DNA of 55,599 nt. Origin: an uncultured Geobacter sp. GTDB taxonomy: Bacteria; Desulfobacterota; Desulfuromonadia; Geobacterales; Geobacteraceae. Where the stretch lies: NCBI GenBank assembly GCA_903925075.1, contig CAIYDQ010000196.1:1-55599 (forward strand). The letters run 5' to 3'. Within the stretch, counting starts at the first letter, position 1. Every line of letters begins with the position of its first letter. The notes beneath the pieces are model-generated. The model had not been told where the DNA came from and did not search any database. It worked only from the letters and a program-made list of their open reading frames with translations. Shown in pieces: positions 16,871-25,921 of the stretch. The position numbers were made by a program, and so were the translations under genes.

Positions 16871-18037
16871 TCAGGTAGCCCGCAGCGCCTCGACGATGTT
16901 CATCCGGGAGGCGCGCACCGCCGGCAACGCTCCGCCGATGAATCCCATCACCAGGGAAAAGAGCAACGATTTCCAGAGTATCCCGAAGGTGAGGGTGAAG
17001 GAAAAGGCCAGCTCGGAAAACGAGGCCCAGTTCATGGTGGAAATGGTGATGAGCTGCATGAAGGAGGCGGCTCCCACGCCAAGCAGGCCGCCGCAAAGCC
17101 CCAAGAGCAGCGCCTCCATGACGAAGGCCAGCAGGATGCTCTTTCTCTGGAAACCGAGCGCCCGCAGGGTGCCGATCTCGGTGACCCGGTTGGCGACCGC
17201 GGCGTACATGGTGATGGTGGCGCCGATCACGGCGCCGATGGAGAAGACGACGGTCAACACCAACCCCAGGATGCGCAGAAAGCGGGACATGGCCTCGGAC
17301 TGGTCCAGGTAGTAACGGGTCTCGCGCTTGGCCTCCACGGTCAGCCTCGGGTCTCCCTCCACCCGCGCCTTGTAGGCGTCGAAGGCGTTGGTGTCTTTCA
17401 GGCGGAAGATGACGGAGGAATAGACCTGCCGGCGAAAGGCCTGCATCATCTGATCCGCGTCCCCCCAGATCTCGGAGGAAAAGCCGGTCGAGCCGGCGTC
17501 GAACACTCCCACCACCCGCCAGTCGCGCATGCCGAACCTGAGCGTCTCTCCCAGGCCGCAACCCTTGAAGCGCCGCGCCAGGCTCTCGCCGGCGATCACC
17601 TCCACCGAACCCGGACGCGGCATGCGGCCGACCTTGAGCCCAATGGCGGGGCGCAGTTGCAGCGAGGCGGCGCTTACCCCCCTGATCACCACGTTGGCGG
17701 GCTTGTTGCCGCCGCGCTTTCTGAGGTTGATCAGCACCACCAGTTCCTTGGCCAAAAGCGGCCTGCCGTCGGGGCCGATGGCCACCTCCGGCTGGCTCTC
17801 CAAAAGGGCCGCCTGCGCCCGCTCCACCCCGCTTTGCACCTCGGAGTTGGCCGATTTCCTCAGCACCACCACGTTGTCGGGCGAGCCGGTCTGCACCAGG
17901 GTCTGCTGCAACCCCTCGGCCAGCATCAAGGTGGCGGCGAACACGAAAACCACCAGCCCCATGCCGCTGGCGGTCAAGAGCGTGGTGAGTCGCCGGGTCC
18001 AGAGATTGCGAAAGCTGTAAGAGTAGGGAATGCCCAT
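16871..18037 (-). CDS. FtsX-like ABC transporter permease
   Basis: Encodes 388 residues with the same layout as its partner: an N-terminal helix (about 20-42), a periplasmic MacB-type domain, and three C-terminal helices, with [18 protein letters not shown] as the ATPase-coupling segment. It starts 1 base after the ATPase stop. With a partner permease it probably forms a heterodimeric exporter or lipoprotein-handling complex in the inner membrane. The substrate is not evident. Confidence 0.87.
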   Translation of the reverse strand: MGIPYSYSFRNLWTRRLTTLLTASGMGLVVFVFAATLMLAEGLQQTLVQTGSPDNVVVLRKSANSEVQSGVERAQAALLESQPEVAIGPDGRPLLAKELVVLINLRKRGGNKPANVVIRGVSAASLQLRPAIGLKVGRMPRPGSVEVIAGESLARRFKGCGLGETLRFGMRDWRVVGVFDAGSTGFSSEIWGDADQMMQAFRRQVYSSVIFRLKDTNAFDAYKARVEGDPRLTVEAKRETRYYLDQSEAMSRFLRILGLVLTVVFSIGAVIGATITMYAAVANRVTEIGTLRALGFQRKSILLAFVMEALLLGLCGGLLGVGAASFMQLITISTMNWASFSELAFSFTLTFGILWKSLLFSLVMGFIGGALPAVRASRMNIVEALRAT

Positions 18038-18038
18038 G

Positions 18039-18728
18039 TCAGGTCACGCTCAACTCGCCCTTCTCCAGGTGCCGGATGACGTGCGCCTTCTCGGCCGCGC
18101 GCGGGTCGTGGGTCACCATGATCACGGTCTTTTTGAATTCCCGCACCAACCGGTCCATGAGCTGCAGGATCTCTTCCGCCGAGACCCGGTCCAGGTCGCC
18201 GGTCGGCTCGTCCGCCACCAGGATCTCCGGGTCGGTGACGATGGCGCGGGCTATGGCGACCCGCTGCTGCTGGCCACCGGAGAGCTGGGAAGGATAATGG
18301 TCCATGCGGTCGGCAAGCCCCACCACGGAGAGCACCGCCTCCACGTGCTCGCGCCGCTCCCGGCGCTTCAGGGTGGTCAAAAGCAGCGGCAGCTCCACGT
18401 TTTCGTAGGCGGTCAAGACCGGTATCAGGTTGTAGAACTGGAAGATGAAGCCGACGTGGCCGGCGCGCCAGTGGGCCAGCTCCCTTTCGCTCAGCCGGGT
18501 GATCTCCTGCTCGCCGATGCGGATCGAACCTTCGTCCGCCGAGTCGATGCCGGCGATCAGGTTCAAGAGGGTGCTCTTGCCGGAGCCGGACGGTCCCATC
18601 AGCGCCACGAATTCGCCGCGGGCGATGTCGAAGTTGATGCCGGAGAGGACCTGTATCGACTGGCTGCCGCGGCGATAGCTCTTGGTGAGGTTGCGGATGA
18701 CGACGATGGGGGGAGCGGCGGCGTCCAT
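18039..18728 (-). CDS. ABC transporter ATP-binding protein (MacB/LolD type)
   Basis: Encodes 229 residues. Walker A is GPSGSGKST (45-53), the signature [14 protein letters not shown], and Walker [13 protein letters not shown], followed by the switch His (VTHD). The length and sequence fit the LolD/MacB/FtsE class, which powers FtsX-like permeases mechanically rather than by a classical transport path. Its stop and start are 1-2 bases from its operon neighbours (adaptor upstream, permease downstream), so all three are translated together. Confidence 0.92.
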   Translation of the reverse strand: MDAAAPPIVVIRNLTKSYRRGSQSIQVLSGINFDIARGEFVALMGPSGSGKSTLLNLIAGIDSADEGSIRIGEQEITRLSERELAHWRAGHVGFIFQFYNLIPVLTAYENVELPLLLTTLKRRERREHVEAVLSVVGLADRMDHYPSQLSGGQQQRVAIARAIVTDPEILVADEPTGDLDRVSAEEILQLMDRLVREFKKTVIMVTHDPRAAEKAHVIRHLEKGELSVT

Positions 18729-18730
18729 GC

Positions 18731-19948
18731 TTACTTTTCCGCCGTCTTGACGCGGCTTTGGTCGTGCAGCTTGTCGAGCGGCTTGACGGCGATGCGCTCC
18801 CCGGCCTTCACCCCCGACACCACCTCCACCAGGTCGCCCAGGCGCGGGCCGAGCGCGACCGGGGTCTCGACCACGCGATCGCCCTTGATCACGAAGACGA
18901 AGCTCTTGCCGTCGCGGCTGGCGATGGCGGAGGGGGAGAGCGCCACCCGCGGCCTCCCTTCGCCCGCCTGCACCGGCCGCTCCAGGAAGGCGACCTTGGC
19001 GCTCATCTCGGGGAGGATGCGCTTGTCCCGGTCCAGGAAGCGGACCTTCACCAGCACGCTTCCCTTGCTGCGGTCAGCGGTGGGCACGACGGTGTGCAAG
19101 AGACCGCGAAAGCGGGAGTCGGGGAGCGCGTCCAGCAGGATCTCGCAGGGCTGCCCCGCCCGAACCTTGCCGATGTTGGCCTCCGAGACGTCGGCCTCCA
19201 CCTCCAGCGACCCCATGTCCGCGAGCGTCACCACCGCCGCCTTGGCGTTGGCGGCCGCCGCCAGCGGCGAGACGATGTCCCCCACGTCCGCGTTCTTGGT
19301 CAGCACCACCCCGTCGAAGGGGGCGCGGATCAGGGTGTAGTCGAGCGAGGCCTCGGCGCCGTTCAGGCCGGCCTTGGCCCCTCGGATCGCCGAGTTCGCC
19401 CCGGCCGTCGCCGCCACGTCCCGGTTGTAGCGGGCCTCGGCGGTGTCGAAATCGGAGCGGGAGATGATCCCCTGGGAAAACAGCTCCTTGGCGCGGGTAA
19501 GGGCGCGCGCCGCATCCTTTTCTTCCACCTGCGCCTGCACCAGGGAATCCCGGGAAGCCGCCACATTGGCCACGGCCTGGTTCTTCGCCGCCGCCACGTC
19601 GCGGTTCTCAAGGCGCGCCAGCAGTTGCCCCTCGCGCACGACGCTCCCCTCCTCGACTCCCAGCCACTCGAGCCTGCCGGTCGCCTTGGAGGAGACCGCC
19701 GCTTTGCGCTGCGCCACCACGTAGCCGCTGGCGTTCAGGACGGAAAAGGTCTGGGAAGGGTAGACCAGCGAGACGGTGGCCACCTCCACCTCCACGCTGC
19801 GATTAGCGATCAGGCGCCAGGCGCCGAGGATCAGCAAGAGCGCGACCATGCAGAGCACGACCCAGAAACGCCGGCCTTTCCCCCTGCCTTTGGCGGGAGC
19901 ATAGCGCTCCTTGTCGATGGTCAGTCTGTTCAGGTCTTCTTGAGCCAT
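18731..19948 (-). CDS. Periplasmic adaptor (RND/MacA-type membrane fusion protein)
   Basis: Encodes 405 residues. A cytoplasmic start is followed by one anchor helix (about 30-48). Then comes a lipoyl/barrel half (SSKATGRLEWLGVEEGSVV), a long helical hairpin (about 120-200), the second lipoyl half (LIRAPFDGVVLTKNADVGDIV), a beta barrel, and a membrane-proximal domain. This is the order of MacA/HlyD-type adaptors that link an inner-membrane pump to an outer-membrane channel. It appears to be first in its operon. No TolC-type gene is in view. Confidence 0.9.
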   Translation of the reverse strand: MAQEDLNRLTIDKERYAPAKGRGKGRRFWVVLCMVALLLILGAWRLIANRSVEVEVATVSLVYPSQTFSVLNASGYVVAQRKAAVSSKATGRLEWLGVEEGSVVREGQLLARLENRDVAAAKNQAVANVAASRDSLVQAQVEEKDAARALTRAKELFSQGIISRSDFDTAEARYNRDVAATAGANSAIRGAKAGLNGAEASLDYTLIRAPFDGVVLTKNADVGDIVSPLAAAANAKAAVVTLADMGSLEVEADVSEANIGKVRAGQPCEILLDALPDSRFRGLLHTVVPTADRSKGSVLVKVRFLDRDKRILPEMSAKVAFLERPVQAGEGRPRVALSPSAIASRDGKSFVFVIKGDRVVETPVALGPRLGDLVEVVSGVKAGERIAVKPLDKLHDQSRVKTAEK

Positions 19949-20024
19949 GCCCGCTTCACCCCGTTTCTTAGATGCAGTCTCGGGAAGCTACCACATTTTG
20001 CCGAGGCTGGGAAGCAGGCAATTG

Positions 20025-20306
20025 TCACAGCTCCTCGACCAGCACGTCGCTCACCTCGATGTCCTGGCGCTCGGAGAGGAGCCACTTCTCCAGCTCCTGC
20101 ATCAGGTGCCTGCCGCGGGTGAAGCTGTCGGCCACGGTGACGAAGGCAAGTTCGGCGTCGGCGGGCTGATCGTTGAGCCCCGATTCGCAGCAAGCGACGT
20201 TGAACCTGTTGCGGGCTCGGCCGAGGATGCTTTTGACGATGCTCCGCTTCTCCTTGAGGGTGCGGCTGGGAAGCAGGAGCCGGAAACGCAGCAGTACCAC
20301 CTGCAT
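20025..20306 (-). CDS. DUF503 family protein (YlxP-like)
   Basis: Encodes 93 residues. The start at ATG 20306 has AAAGGAGG upstream and gives the family N-terminus MQVVLLRFRLLLP. The core LKEKRSIVKSILGRARNRFNVA and a C-terminal beta strand match DUF503, a small ferredoxin-like fold seen near ribosome-maturation genes in other bacteria. The function is unknown. It lies downstream of nothing obvious and is divergent from the lipoprotein at 20472 across a 9-bp repeat. Confidence 0.8.
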   Translation of the reverse strand: MQVVLLRFRLLLPSRTLKEKRSIVKSILGRARNRFNVACCESGLNDQPADAELAFVTVADSFTRGRHLMQELEKWLLSERQDIEVSDVLVEEL

Positions 20307-20356
20307 GGGCTGTCCTCCTTTGGGGGCGGGTTGCCGGACACCCGATTCTAGCACAG

Positions 20357-20410
20357 GTCGGACCAGTCGGACCGGTCGGACCGGTCGGACTCGTCGGAGC
20401 AGTCGACCGA
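20357..20410. repeat. 9-bp tandem repeat (GTCGGACCG type)
   Basis: Six 9-base units in a row, the first four GTCGGACCA, GTCGGACCG, GTCGGACCG and GTCGGACTC, in the divergent spacer between the DUF503 and lipoprotein genes. Confidence 0.85.
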
Positions 20411-20471
20411 AAGCGTTGTCTTGCCGAGACAAATCCGCTACACTGGGCACCTCGTCAAAGGGGGCCCAGCT

Positions 20472-21587
20472 ATGAACCGATTTCGCCTACTCGCGCTTTT
20501 CCCTTTTATCCTCGGCAGCCTCGCCGGCTGCACGGTCGCGACGCAGGGGACGCTGCTGCCGGACGGCTTCGCGGTCAGGGAGCTGTCCAAGGCCGACGCC
20601 GGCGCTCCTATCGCCGCTAGCGGCAACGGGCGCCTGGCCGCGATCTCCAAGGGAACGCTGTTGATGATCGGCAGCGACGGGGTCGCCCGAGAGCTCGCCC
20701 AAGGGGCCGCGACGGCACTGTGCTTTTCGCCCGGCGGAGAAAAACTGGCGGCAGCGCTCCCGGCCCAAGGCCATACTTTCCTGCGCCTCTTCGACCGGCA
20801 GGGTCGCCCCTTCGCCGAGGCAACCATACCGGAAACGATCACCTCGATGACCTGGCGCTCGGAATCCCAACTGCTGGCCGCGGCGCTGGGCGTCGGGAAC
20901 GTCGAGGCCGGCTGCGAGCTTACCTCGCTTCTCTACCTCTGGGACGGTTTGACTCCCCCGGTCGCCACCACCTTGAGCCGCGTCACGGTGCCGCCAGCCG
21001 AGGCCAAGCGGCTTGAACACGACCTGCTGCGCACCCTCTCCCTGGACATTTCCCCCTACGGCGACGAAATCGCCTACGGTTCCCTGAAAACCCGGCCGAA
21101 CTTCGCCCCTTACCAGAGCATCGCCGTCCGTCGCTTGGAAGACGGCGCCGAACGGGAGGTGGGCAAGACCTCGGTCGGCTCGGGTGGGCCGCTCTACACC
21201 CCGGACGGCGAAAGCCTGCTGGTGGGAGACGACCACGCCCTGACCCGCCGGCTGAGCATCCCGGACGGCCGCGAGATCTACGCCTGGCCTGCGCCCGGCG
21301 ACTATCCGGCCATTTCCCCGTCCGGCGCCTTCACCTTCCTGGACGGACGGGTCTATGAAAACGGCAGAACCCTCTTCTCCTTTCCGACCCGGAGCAGGGG
21401 CGCCTTCCTCCCCGACGGCTCGGGGCTGGCGGTGAGCTATGACGGCAAGCTTTACCTGGTGTCGGGCCTGAAGGACCAGGCACCCGGGCCACGGGCGAAC
21501 CTGGAACAGCTGCTGAGGCTGCGCAGATTGAGAAGCTTGGGGCTGATTTCGGAGCAGGAATACCGGAGGCAAAAAGCGGGGCTCTAG
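20472..21587 (+). CDS. Beta-propeller-like lipoprotein with SHOCT-like C-terminus
   Basis: Encodes 371 residues from ATG 20472. The signal ends in a lipobox (LAGC, Cys19), so it is probably a membrane lipoprotein. The body contains repeated strands with Pro-Gly/Asp turns (LCFSPGGEKLAAALP, LYTPDGESLLVGDD, AISPSGAFTFLDG), suggesting a WD40- or TolB-like propeller. The last 28 residues (LEQLLRLRRLRSLGLISEQE) resemble the short SHOCT helix pair. The binding partner is unknown. Confidence 0.7.
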   Translation: MNRFRLLALFPFILGSLAGCTVATQGTLLPDGFAVRELSKADAGAPIAASGNGRLAAISKGTLLMIGSDGVARELAQGAATALCFSPGGEKLAAALPAQGHTFLRLFDRQGRPFAEATIPETITSMTWRSESQLLAAALGVGNVEAGCELTSLLYLWDGLTPPVATTLSRVTVPPAEAKRLEHDLLRTLSLDISPYGDEIAYGSLKTRPNFAPYQSIAVRRLEDGAEREVGKTSVGSGGPLYTPDGESLLVGDDHALTRRLSIPDGREIYAWPAPGDYPAISPSGAFTFLDGRVYENGRTLFSFPTRSRGAFLPDGSGLAVSYDGKLYLVSGLKDQAPGPRANLEQLLRLRRLRSLGLISEQEYRRQKAGL

Positions 21588-21685
21588 GAGCGGCGGGGCT
21601 CATTTTAACTTGCCCCGGAAGCTCAAAAGGTGTATCCATGCTCTCCCCGGCAGCAAGCTAAAGCACACAACGAAGGAGATCAAGC

Positions 21686-22876
21686 ATGGGCATCCTCGCC
21701 AACACCGTAAGCGTCTGTCATTTCAAAGTACTGGGGGAACTCCCCAAGGAGGAACTCGGCGATTTCGTCCTGAAGCAACTGGCGGCAAACCGGTTCAACC
21801 CGATCGACCAGGGAAGCGAAGAGCTCTCGCTCGGCTGGGTCCATCTGGACGACCCGAAGTCCTCGGATTTCGCCTCGGCGGCGACCTGCTGCCGCGACCA
21901 TTATTTCATCTTCACGCTGCGCCGCGACAAGCGCGCGGTCCCCTCGGCGATACTGAAGGCGCACCTGGAGAAGGCGCAGGACGAGTTCCTGGCCGAGAAC
22001 CCCGGCTTCACCAAGGTTCCCAAGCAGAAAAAGGAGGACCTGAAGGAAGCGGTGCACGCCATGCTCCTTTCCCAGACCCTGCCGACCCCCGCCACCTACG
22101 ACGCCGTCTGGGACACGCAGAGCGGCACCTTGACCTTCAGCTCCCTCTCGCCCAAGGTGATCGAGCTTTTCGAGGATCACTTCAAGAAAACTTTCGAGGG
22201 GCTGAGGCTTGCCGCCTTCCACCCCTATGCGCGGGCGGAGAGCGTGCTCGACGAAGGGAACAAACTGCTCTTGAAGCAGGCCAACAAGGCGGGGGGCGAC
22301 AACTATCTGGAACTGGTCAAGGAGAACCAGTGGCTGGGCACCGACTTCATGCTCTGGCTCATGTACCAGACCATGAACGAGGCCTCCGAGTACAGCGTCA
22401 ACCAGCCCGGCATCCTGCTGGAGAAGGAGCCGTTCGTGGGCTATCTGGACGACCGCGTGGTGCTCCTGGGCTCCGGCGAAAACGGCGCGCAGAAGATCAC
22501 CGTGGCGGGTCCGCAGGACCGCTTCAACGAGGTGCGCAGCGCGCTTTTGAACAACAAGCAGATCACCGAGGCGACCCTGCACCTGGAGACCGGCGACGAC
22601 CATTGGAAGATGACGCTGAAAGGCGAGCTGTTCCACTTCGCCTCGTTCAAGGCGCCGGCGGTCAAGGTGGAGAAGGACAACACCACCGACGAGGGGATGG
22701 AGCGCGAGGCGGTGTTCTTCGAGAGGATGGTGCTGCTGGAAAAGGGCACGCAACTGTTCGATTCGCTGTACGCCAGCTTCTTGAAACTGAGGCTCGGCAA
22801 CGCCTGGAGCGAGCAGGAGGCGCTGATCCAAGCCTGGCTCAACGTCTGCAGCACCTGCGGCGGAAAACTGGCGTAA
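21686..22876 (+). CDS. rdgC: RdgC-family recombination-associated protein
   Basis: Encodes 396 residues. The first 200 or so resemble RdgC: LGWVHLDDP, PSAILKAHLEKAQDEFLAEN, KKEDLKEAVHAMLL and a WDTQSGTLTF strand. RdgC forms a ring around double-stranded DNA and limits RecA access. This protein is about 90 residues longer than E. coli RdgC (303) and continues with a region I do not recognise, so it belongs to a long variant. The start at ATG 21686 follows AAGGAG. It converges with mnmA across a 9-bp repeat. Confidence 0.7.
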   Translation: MGILANTVSVCHFKVLGELPKEELGDFVLKQLAANRFNPIDQGSEELSLGWVHLDDPKSSDFASAATCCRDHYFIFTLRRDKRAVPSAILKAHLEKAQDEFLAENPGFTKVPKQKKEDLKEAVHAMLLSQTLPTPATYDAVWDTQSGTLTFSSLSPKVIELFEDHFKKTFEGLRLAAFHPYARAESVLDEGNKLLLKQANKAGGDNYLELVKENQWLGTDFMLWLMYQTMNEASEYSVNQPGILLEKEPFVGYLDDRVVLLGSGENGAQKITVAGPQDRFNEVRSALLNNKQITEATLHLETGDDHWKMTLKGELFHFASFKAPAVKVEKDNTTDEGMEREAVFFERMVLLEKGTQLFDSLYASFLKLRLGNAWSEQEALIQAWLNVCSTCGGKLA

Positions 22877-22888
22877 CTTTTTTTGACT

Positions 22889-22933
22889 CTGACCGGTCTG
22901 ACCATTCCAACGGGTCCGACCGGTCTGAGAGCT
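22889..22933. repeat. Degenerate 9-bp tandem repeat
   Basis: Five 9-base units (CTGACCGGT, CTGACCATT, CCAACGGGT, CCGACCGGT, CTGAGAGCT) in the convergent gap between rdgC and mnmA. The unit resembles the one at 20357-20410. Confidence 0.65.
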
Positions 22934-22935
22934 TT

Positions 22936-24009
22936 CTAGTCCGGCAGGGCGGAGACGATCCGGCCGCCGCCCAAGAGTTCGTCGCCTCGATAGAACACCA
23001 CCGACTGCCCCGGAGTCACCGACTTCTGGGGCTCGCCGAAACGCACCTCGCCCTCACCCTCGCCCAGCAGGACGACGCTGCACGCCACCGGTTCCTGCCG
23101 ATAGCGGATCTTGCAGGTGGTCTCGACCCGCTCCCCCTTGGGCGCGACGATCCAGTTGAGATCGGCGACCCTGAGACCTGCGGCGAACAACCCCTGCGCC
23201 TCGCCGACCATCACCCGACGCTTTTCCGCGTCAATCGCCGTCACGTACAGCGGCTCCTTCCAGGCGACTCCCAGACCACGCCTTTGGCCGATGGTATAGC
23301 GATGGGTGCCGTGGTGCCGCCCGAGCACGGCGCCGCTACTGTGGACGATGTCGCCCTGGCGGGAGGCGAAAAGCGACTCTTTTTCCAGGAAGGCGACGTA
23401 ATCGTCGCCGGGAACAAAGCAGATCTCCTGGCTGTCCCCCTTTTGCGCCACCGGCAGGCCGAAATCGGCGGCCAGCCGGCGGACTTCGTCCTTGCTCGGC
23501 ATCTCGCCCAGCGGGAAAATCACCCGGCTCAACTGCCGCTGGGTCAGCGTGTAAAGGAAATACGACTGGTCCTTGGCGAGGCAGGCCGCCTTCAACAGAT
23601 GCCACAGGCCGTCGTCGTCCTGCCTGGTGCGCAGGTAATGCCCGGTCGCCAGCAGATCGGCGCCCAGTTCCAGGGCCCGGTCCAAGAGGAGCCCGAACTT
23701 CACGAAACGGTTGCAGCGCACGCACGGGTTCGGCGTCTGTCCGCCCAGGTATTGCGTCTGGAAATCGTCCACGATCAGGCGCGCAAATTGCTCCTCCAGG
23801 CACAGCTGGTGAAATTCGATGCCGAGATGGGCTGCAACCATCGCCGCGTCCCCTACGGCGTTCGGGTCTTCGCCTTCGCGCTCGAACAACTTCATATTGA
23901 TGCCGATCACCCGGGCCCCTTGCTGCTGCAAAAGGGCTGCGACCGTTGAGGAATCGACCCCGCCGCTCATGGCGACGGCGATCCTCTTGCCTTGATAGTC
24001 TGCTTTCAT
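22936..24009 (-). CDS. mnmA: tRNA-uridine 2-sulfurtransferase
   Basis: Encodes 357 residues. MnmA thiolates U34 of Lys, Glu and Gln tRNAs. The PP-loop AMSGGVDSS is at residues 13-21. The catalytic cysteines are Cys96 (NPCVRCNRFVKF) and Cys197 (GDSQEICFVPG), which activate and carry sulfur. The central ATGHYLR and C-terminal beta-barrel (SVTPGQSVVFYRGDELLGGG) are also typical. It is a single gene with its own promoter, converging with rdgC. Confidence 0.95.
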   Translation of the reverse strand: MKADYQGKRIAVAMSGGVDSSTVAALLQQQGARVIGINMKLFEREGEDPNAVGDAAMVAAHLGIEFHQLCLEEQFARLIVDDFQTQYLGGQTPNPCVRCNRFVKFGLLLDRALELGADLLATGHYLRTRQDDDGLWHLLKAACLAKDQSYFLYTLTQRQLSRVIFPLGEMPSKDEVRRLAADFGLPVAQKGDSQEICFVPGDDYVAFLEKESLFASRQGDIVHSSGAVLGRHHGTHRYTIGQRRGLGVAWKEPLYVTAIDAEKRRVMVGEAQGLFAAGLRVADLNWIVAPKGERVETTCKIRYRQEPVACSVVLLGEGEGEVRFGEPQKSVTPGQSVVFYRGDELLGGGRIVSALPD

Positions 24010-24309
24010 GCTTAAACTCCGAAATGTTGCCAGCGCTGACGTGCGTCTTTAGTTGAACCGATTCGACGCCGAAAGGCAACAGCTAATTCGCGGCGCCGGG
24101 AAGAAGGAGGCCGCCGGCCGACCGCGTACAACGCACCCCGCAGGCGACCCCGGCGACAAAACCAAAAAGGACGCGAAGCGGGAAAATCTGCCGGCCGACG
24201 AGAATGTTATTGTCAGAGATTAAGGTTATGGATTACAGTGTTGAATTATCCGCCCACGCCGGAAGGAAACCTGCCGAGGCTCCATCTCACCGGAACAGGA
24301 GAACAACGC

Positions 24310-25143
24310 ATGCCCCTGTCGCTCACCATCAAGCGATTGTTGACAACCCAGCCGATAGATCTCCCGGTTTTCCACCCGATCGCCATCAGGCTGCAGCAAA
24401 TGCTGGAAACCACCGACTTCACCATGGACGCGGTCATAGCCTTGGCAAGCGAAGACCAGTCGCTTGCCGGACAGATCCTCAAGGTCGCCAACTCCACGGT
24501 CTACGTGGGGCGGGTGCGCACCGAAACGATTAAAGACGCGGTTATCCGGCTGGGGGCGAAGCAGGTTTCGAACCTCGCCATGGCGGCTTCGCATGCCGGG
24601 TTGCACGTATCCAACGTTCCGATGATAAACGACTTCATGCGGCTACTCTGGCAGCACAGCCACGCCTGCGCCGTAGGCTCCCGATTATTGGCTCGCACCG
24701 CGGGCTATTCCCAGTTCGCTGACCAGGCGTATATGGCGGGGCTGCTGCACGACGTGGGGAAGTTGTACCTGCTCAAAGCCCTGGAGCGGCTGAACAACGC
24801 GGGAGTGGCGCAAGCGGCGCTGGAGCAGGATTTGCTGATGGAAATTTTTCACGAGTTGCACGTCGATCAGGGCTCCAGGCTGATGGAGCACTGGAACATG
24901 CCCAAGACCTACAGCGGCGTGGTCGCCAGCCATCACCTGGCGAAGTTCGACACCAGCGACACCGTACTGACCGTGGTCAGGTTGGTGAACGAGGCCTGCA
25001 AACTGAAGGGGATCGGGGTGGAAAGCAATCCGAACATCGACCTGATGGAGTTGCAGGAAACCGACTTGCTGCAGTTGGAGCAGGATGAACTCGACGACAT
25101 GCTGGACGCGATCGAGGATTCCATGGATTTGCAGCTTCCCTGA
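24310..25143 (+). CDS. HDOD domain protein
   Basis: Encodes 277 residues. The start at ATG 24310 has AGGAG upstream; a longer frame begins at a TTG 72 bases earlier without such a site. The HDOD fold spans about 15-205: LPVFHPIAIRLQQML, the DQSLAGQILKVANS helix, IRLGAKQVSNLA, and the degenerate HD segment AGLLHDVGKLYLL. HDOD proteins are signalling relatives of HD-GYP phosphodiesterases and are numerous in Geobacter. No output domain is attached. The upstream stretch 24010-24309 contains no gene I can see. Confidence 0.88.
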   Translation: MPLSLTIKRLLTTQPIDLPVFHPIAIRLQQMLETTDFTMDAVIALASEDQSLAGQILKVANSTVYVGRVRTETIKDAVIRLGAKQVSNLAMAASHAGLHVSNVPMINDFMRLLWQHSHACAVGSRLLARTAGYSQFADQAYMAGLLHDVGKLYLLKALERLNNAGVAQAALEQDLLMEIFHELHVDQGSRLMEHWNMPKTYSGVVASHHLAKFDTSDTVLTVVRLVNEACKLKGIGVESNPNIDLMELQETDLLQLEQDELDDMLDAIEDSMDLQLP

Positions 25144-25321
25144 CGCACGCCTGCGGCGCACTGCCCCTCCCCCACTGACGTTAAGCTAAGCTCGTGCCTC
25201 GTATTTCTGCCACTCCTTGTGCCAGCTTTTCACCCTCTCCCCAACCCTCCTTCGCCAAGGCTTCGGCGGACGAGCCCTCTCCCATCAAGGGAGAGGGGCG
25301 CTAACTCAGCATCCATTGCAG

Positions 25322-25371
25322 CAAAGCAGTCCCCCCTCCCCTTGCGGGAGGGGGAGCCTCGGCTTAAATTT
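25322..25371. repeat. REP-like palindromic element
   Basis: CAAAGCAGTCCCCCCTCCCC is followed by a short loop and GGGAGGGGGAGCCTCGG. A near-copy lies in the opposite orientation at 41250-41301. A second hairpin-rich stretch (CTCTCCC/GGGAGAG, 25236-25302) lies just upstream. Both sit in the convergent HDOD/NUDIX gap and may act as terminators. Confidence 0.6.
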
Positions 25372-25822
25372 AGTTGGCGCTGGTGCCCATCGAGGGGGAG
25401 GGGGTCTTTTGATCGCAGACGCTCTTCTGGTATTCGGCAATGATGGGAAGGTCGGCGTCGGCCCAGTCCAATTCGTGCATGCGCGCCGCCGGCAGCCAGG
25501 AGATGGCGGAGTGCTCGTGGAGCACGATCTCGCCGCTCACGATGCTGCAGCGATAAGGATAGAGCGTGACGGTAAAGGTCGGATAGTCGTGGGTGGCGGG
25601 GGTAAGGGCCGCTGCCACCGCTATCTGCACTCCCATTTCCTCCACCAGCTCGCGCCTCAGGCACTCCTCCGGCCCCTCGCCGACTTCGATCTTGCCTCCC
25701 GGAAATTCCCACTTGAGCGGCAGGTTCATGGAGGCGCTCCTCAACGCCGATAGCACCAAGCCTTCACGCTCGATGATGGCGCAGGCAACGTGGATGTGTC
25801 TTCTGCTCTCTTCGCTGGCCAC
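25370..25822 (-). CDS. NUDIX hydrolase (MutT-like)
   Basis: Encodes 150 residues from the GTG at 25822 (GGAGAG upstream). The NUDIX box is complete: GGKIEVGEGPEECLRREL then VEEMGV. With HVACAIIEREGLVLSALR at the N-terminus and WLPAARMHELDWADAD near the end, it looks like the MutT/8-oxo-dGTP diphosphatase group, which cleanses oxidised nucleotides. Substrate specificity cannot be proven from sequence. It follows the ABC-2 permease by about 100 bases on the same strand. Confidence 0.85.
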   Translation of the reverse strand: MASEESRRHIHVACAIIEREGLVLSALRSASMNLPLKWEFPGGKIEVGEGPEECLRRELVEEMGVQIAVAAALTPATHDYPTFTVTLYPYRCSIVSGEIVLHEHSAISWLPAARMHELDWADADLPIIAEYQKSVCDQKTPSPSMGTSAN

Positions 25823-25870
25823 CGGCACTCTCCTTAGTATGGTCCTTCCAGGCGGTCGCCTGACCACCCA

Positions 25871-25897
25871 CTTCTCTGACTTCTCTGACTTCCGCAG
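25871..25897. repeat. Short 9-bp repeat
   Basis: CTTCTCTGA twice, then CTTCCGCAG, in the spacer between the NUDIX gene and the ABC-2 permease. Confidence 0.5.
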
Positions 25898-25921
25898 TAT
25901 CGCAGGGGCGGGGTTGCCGCG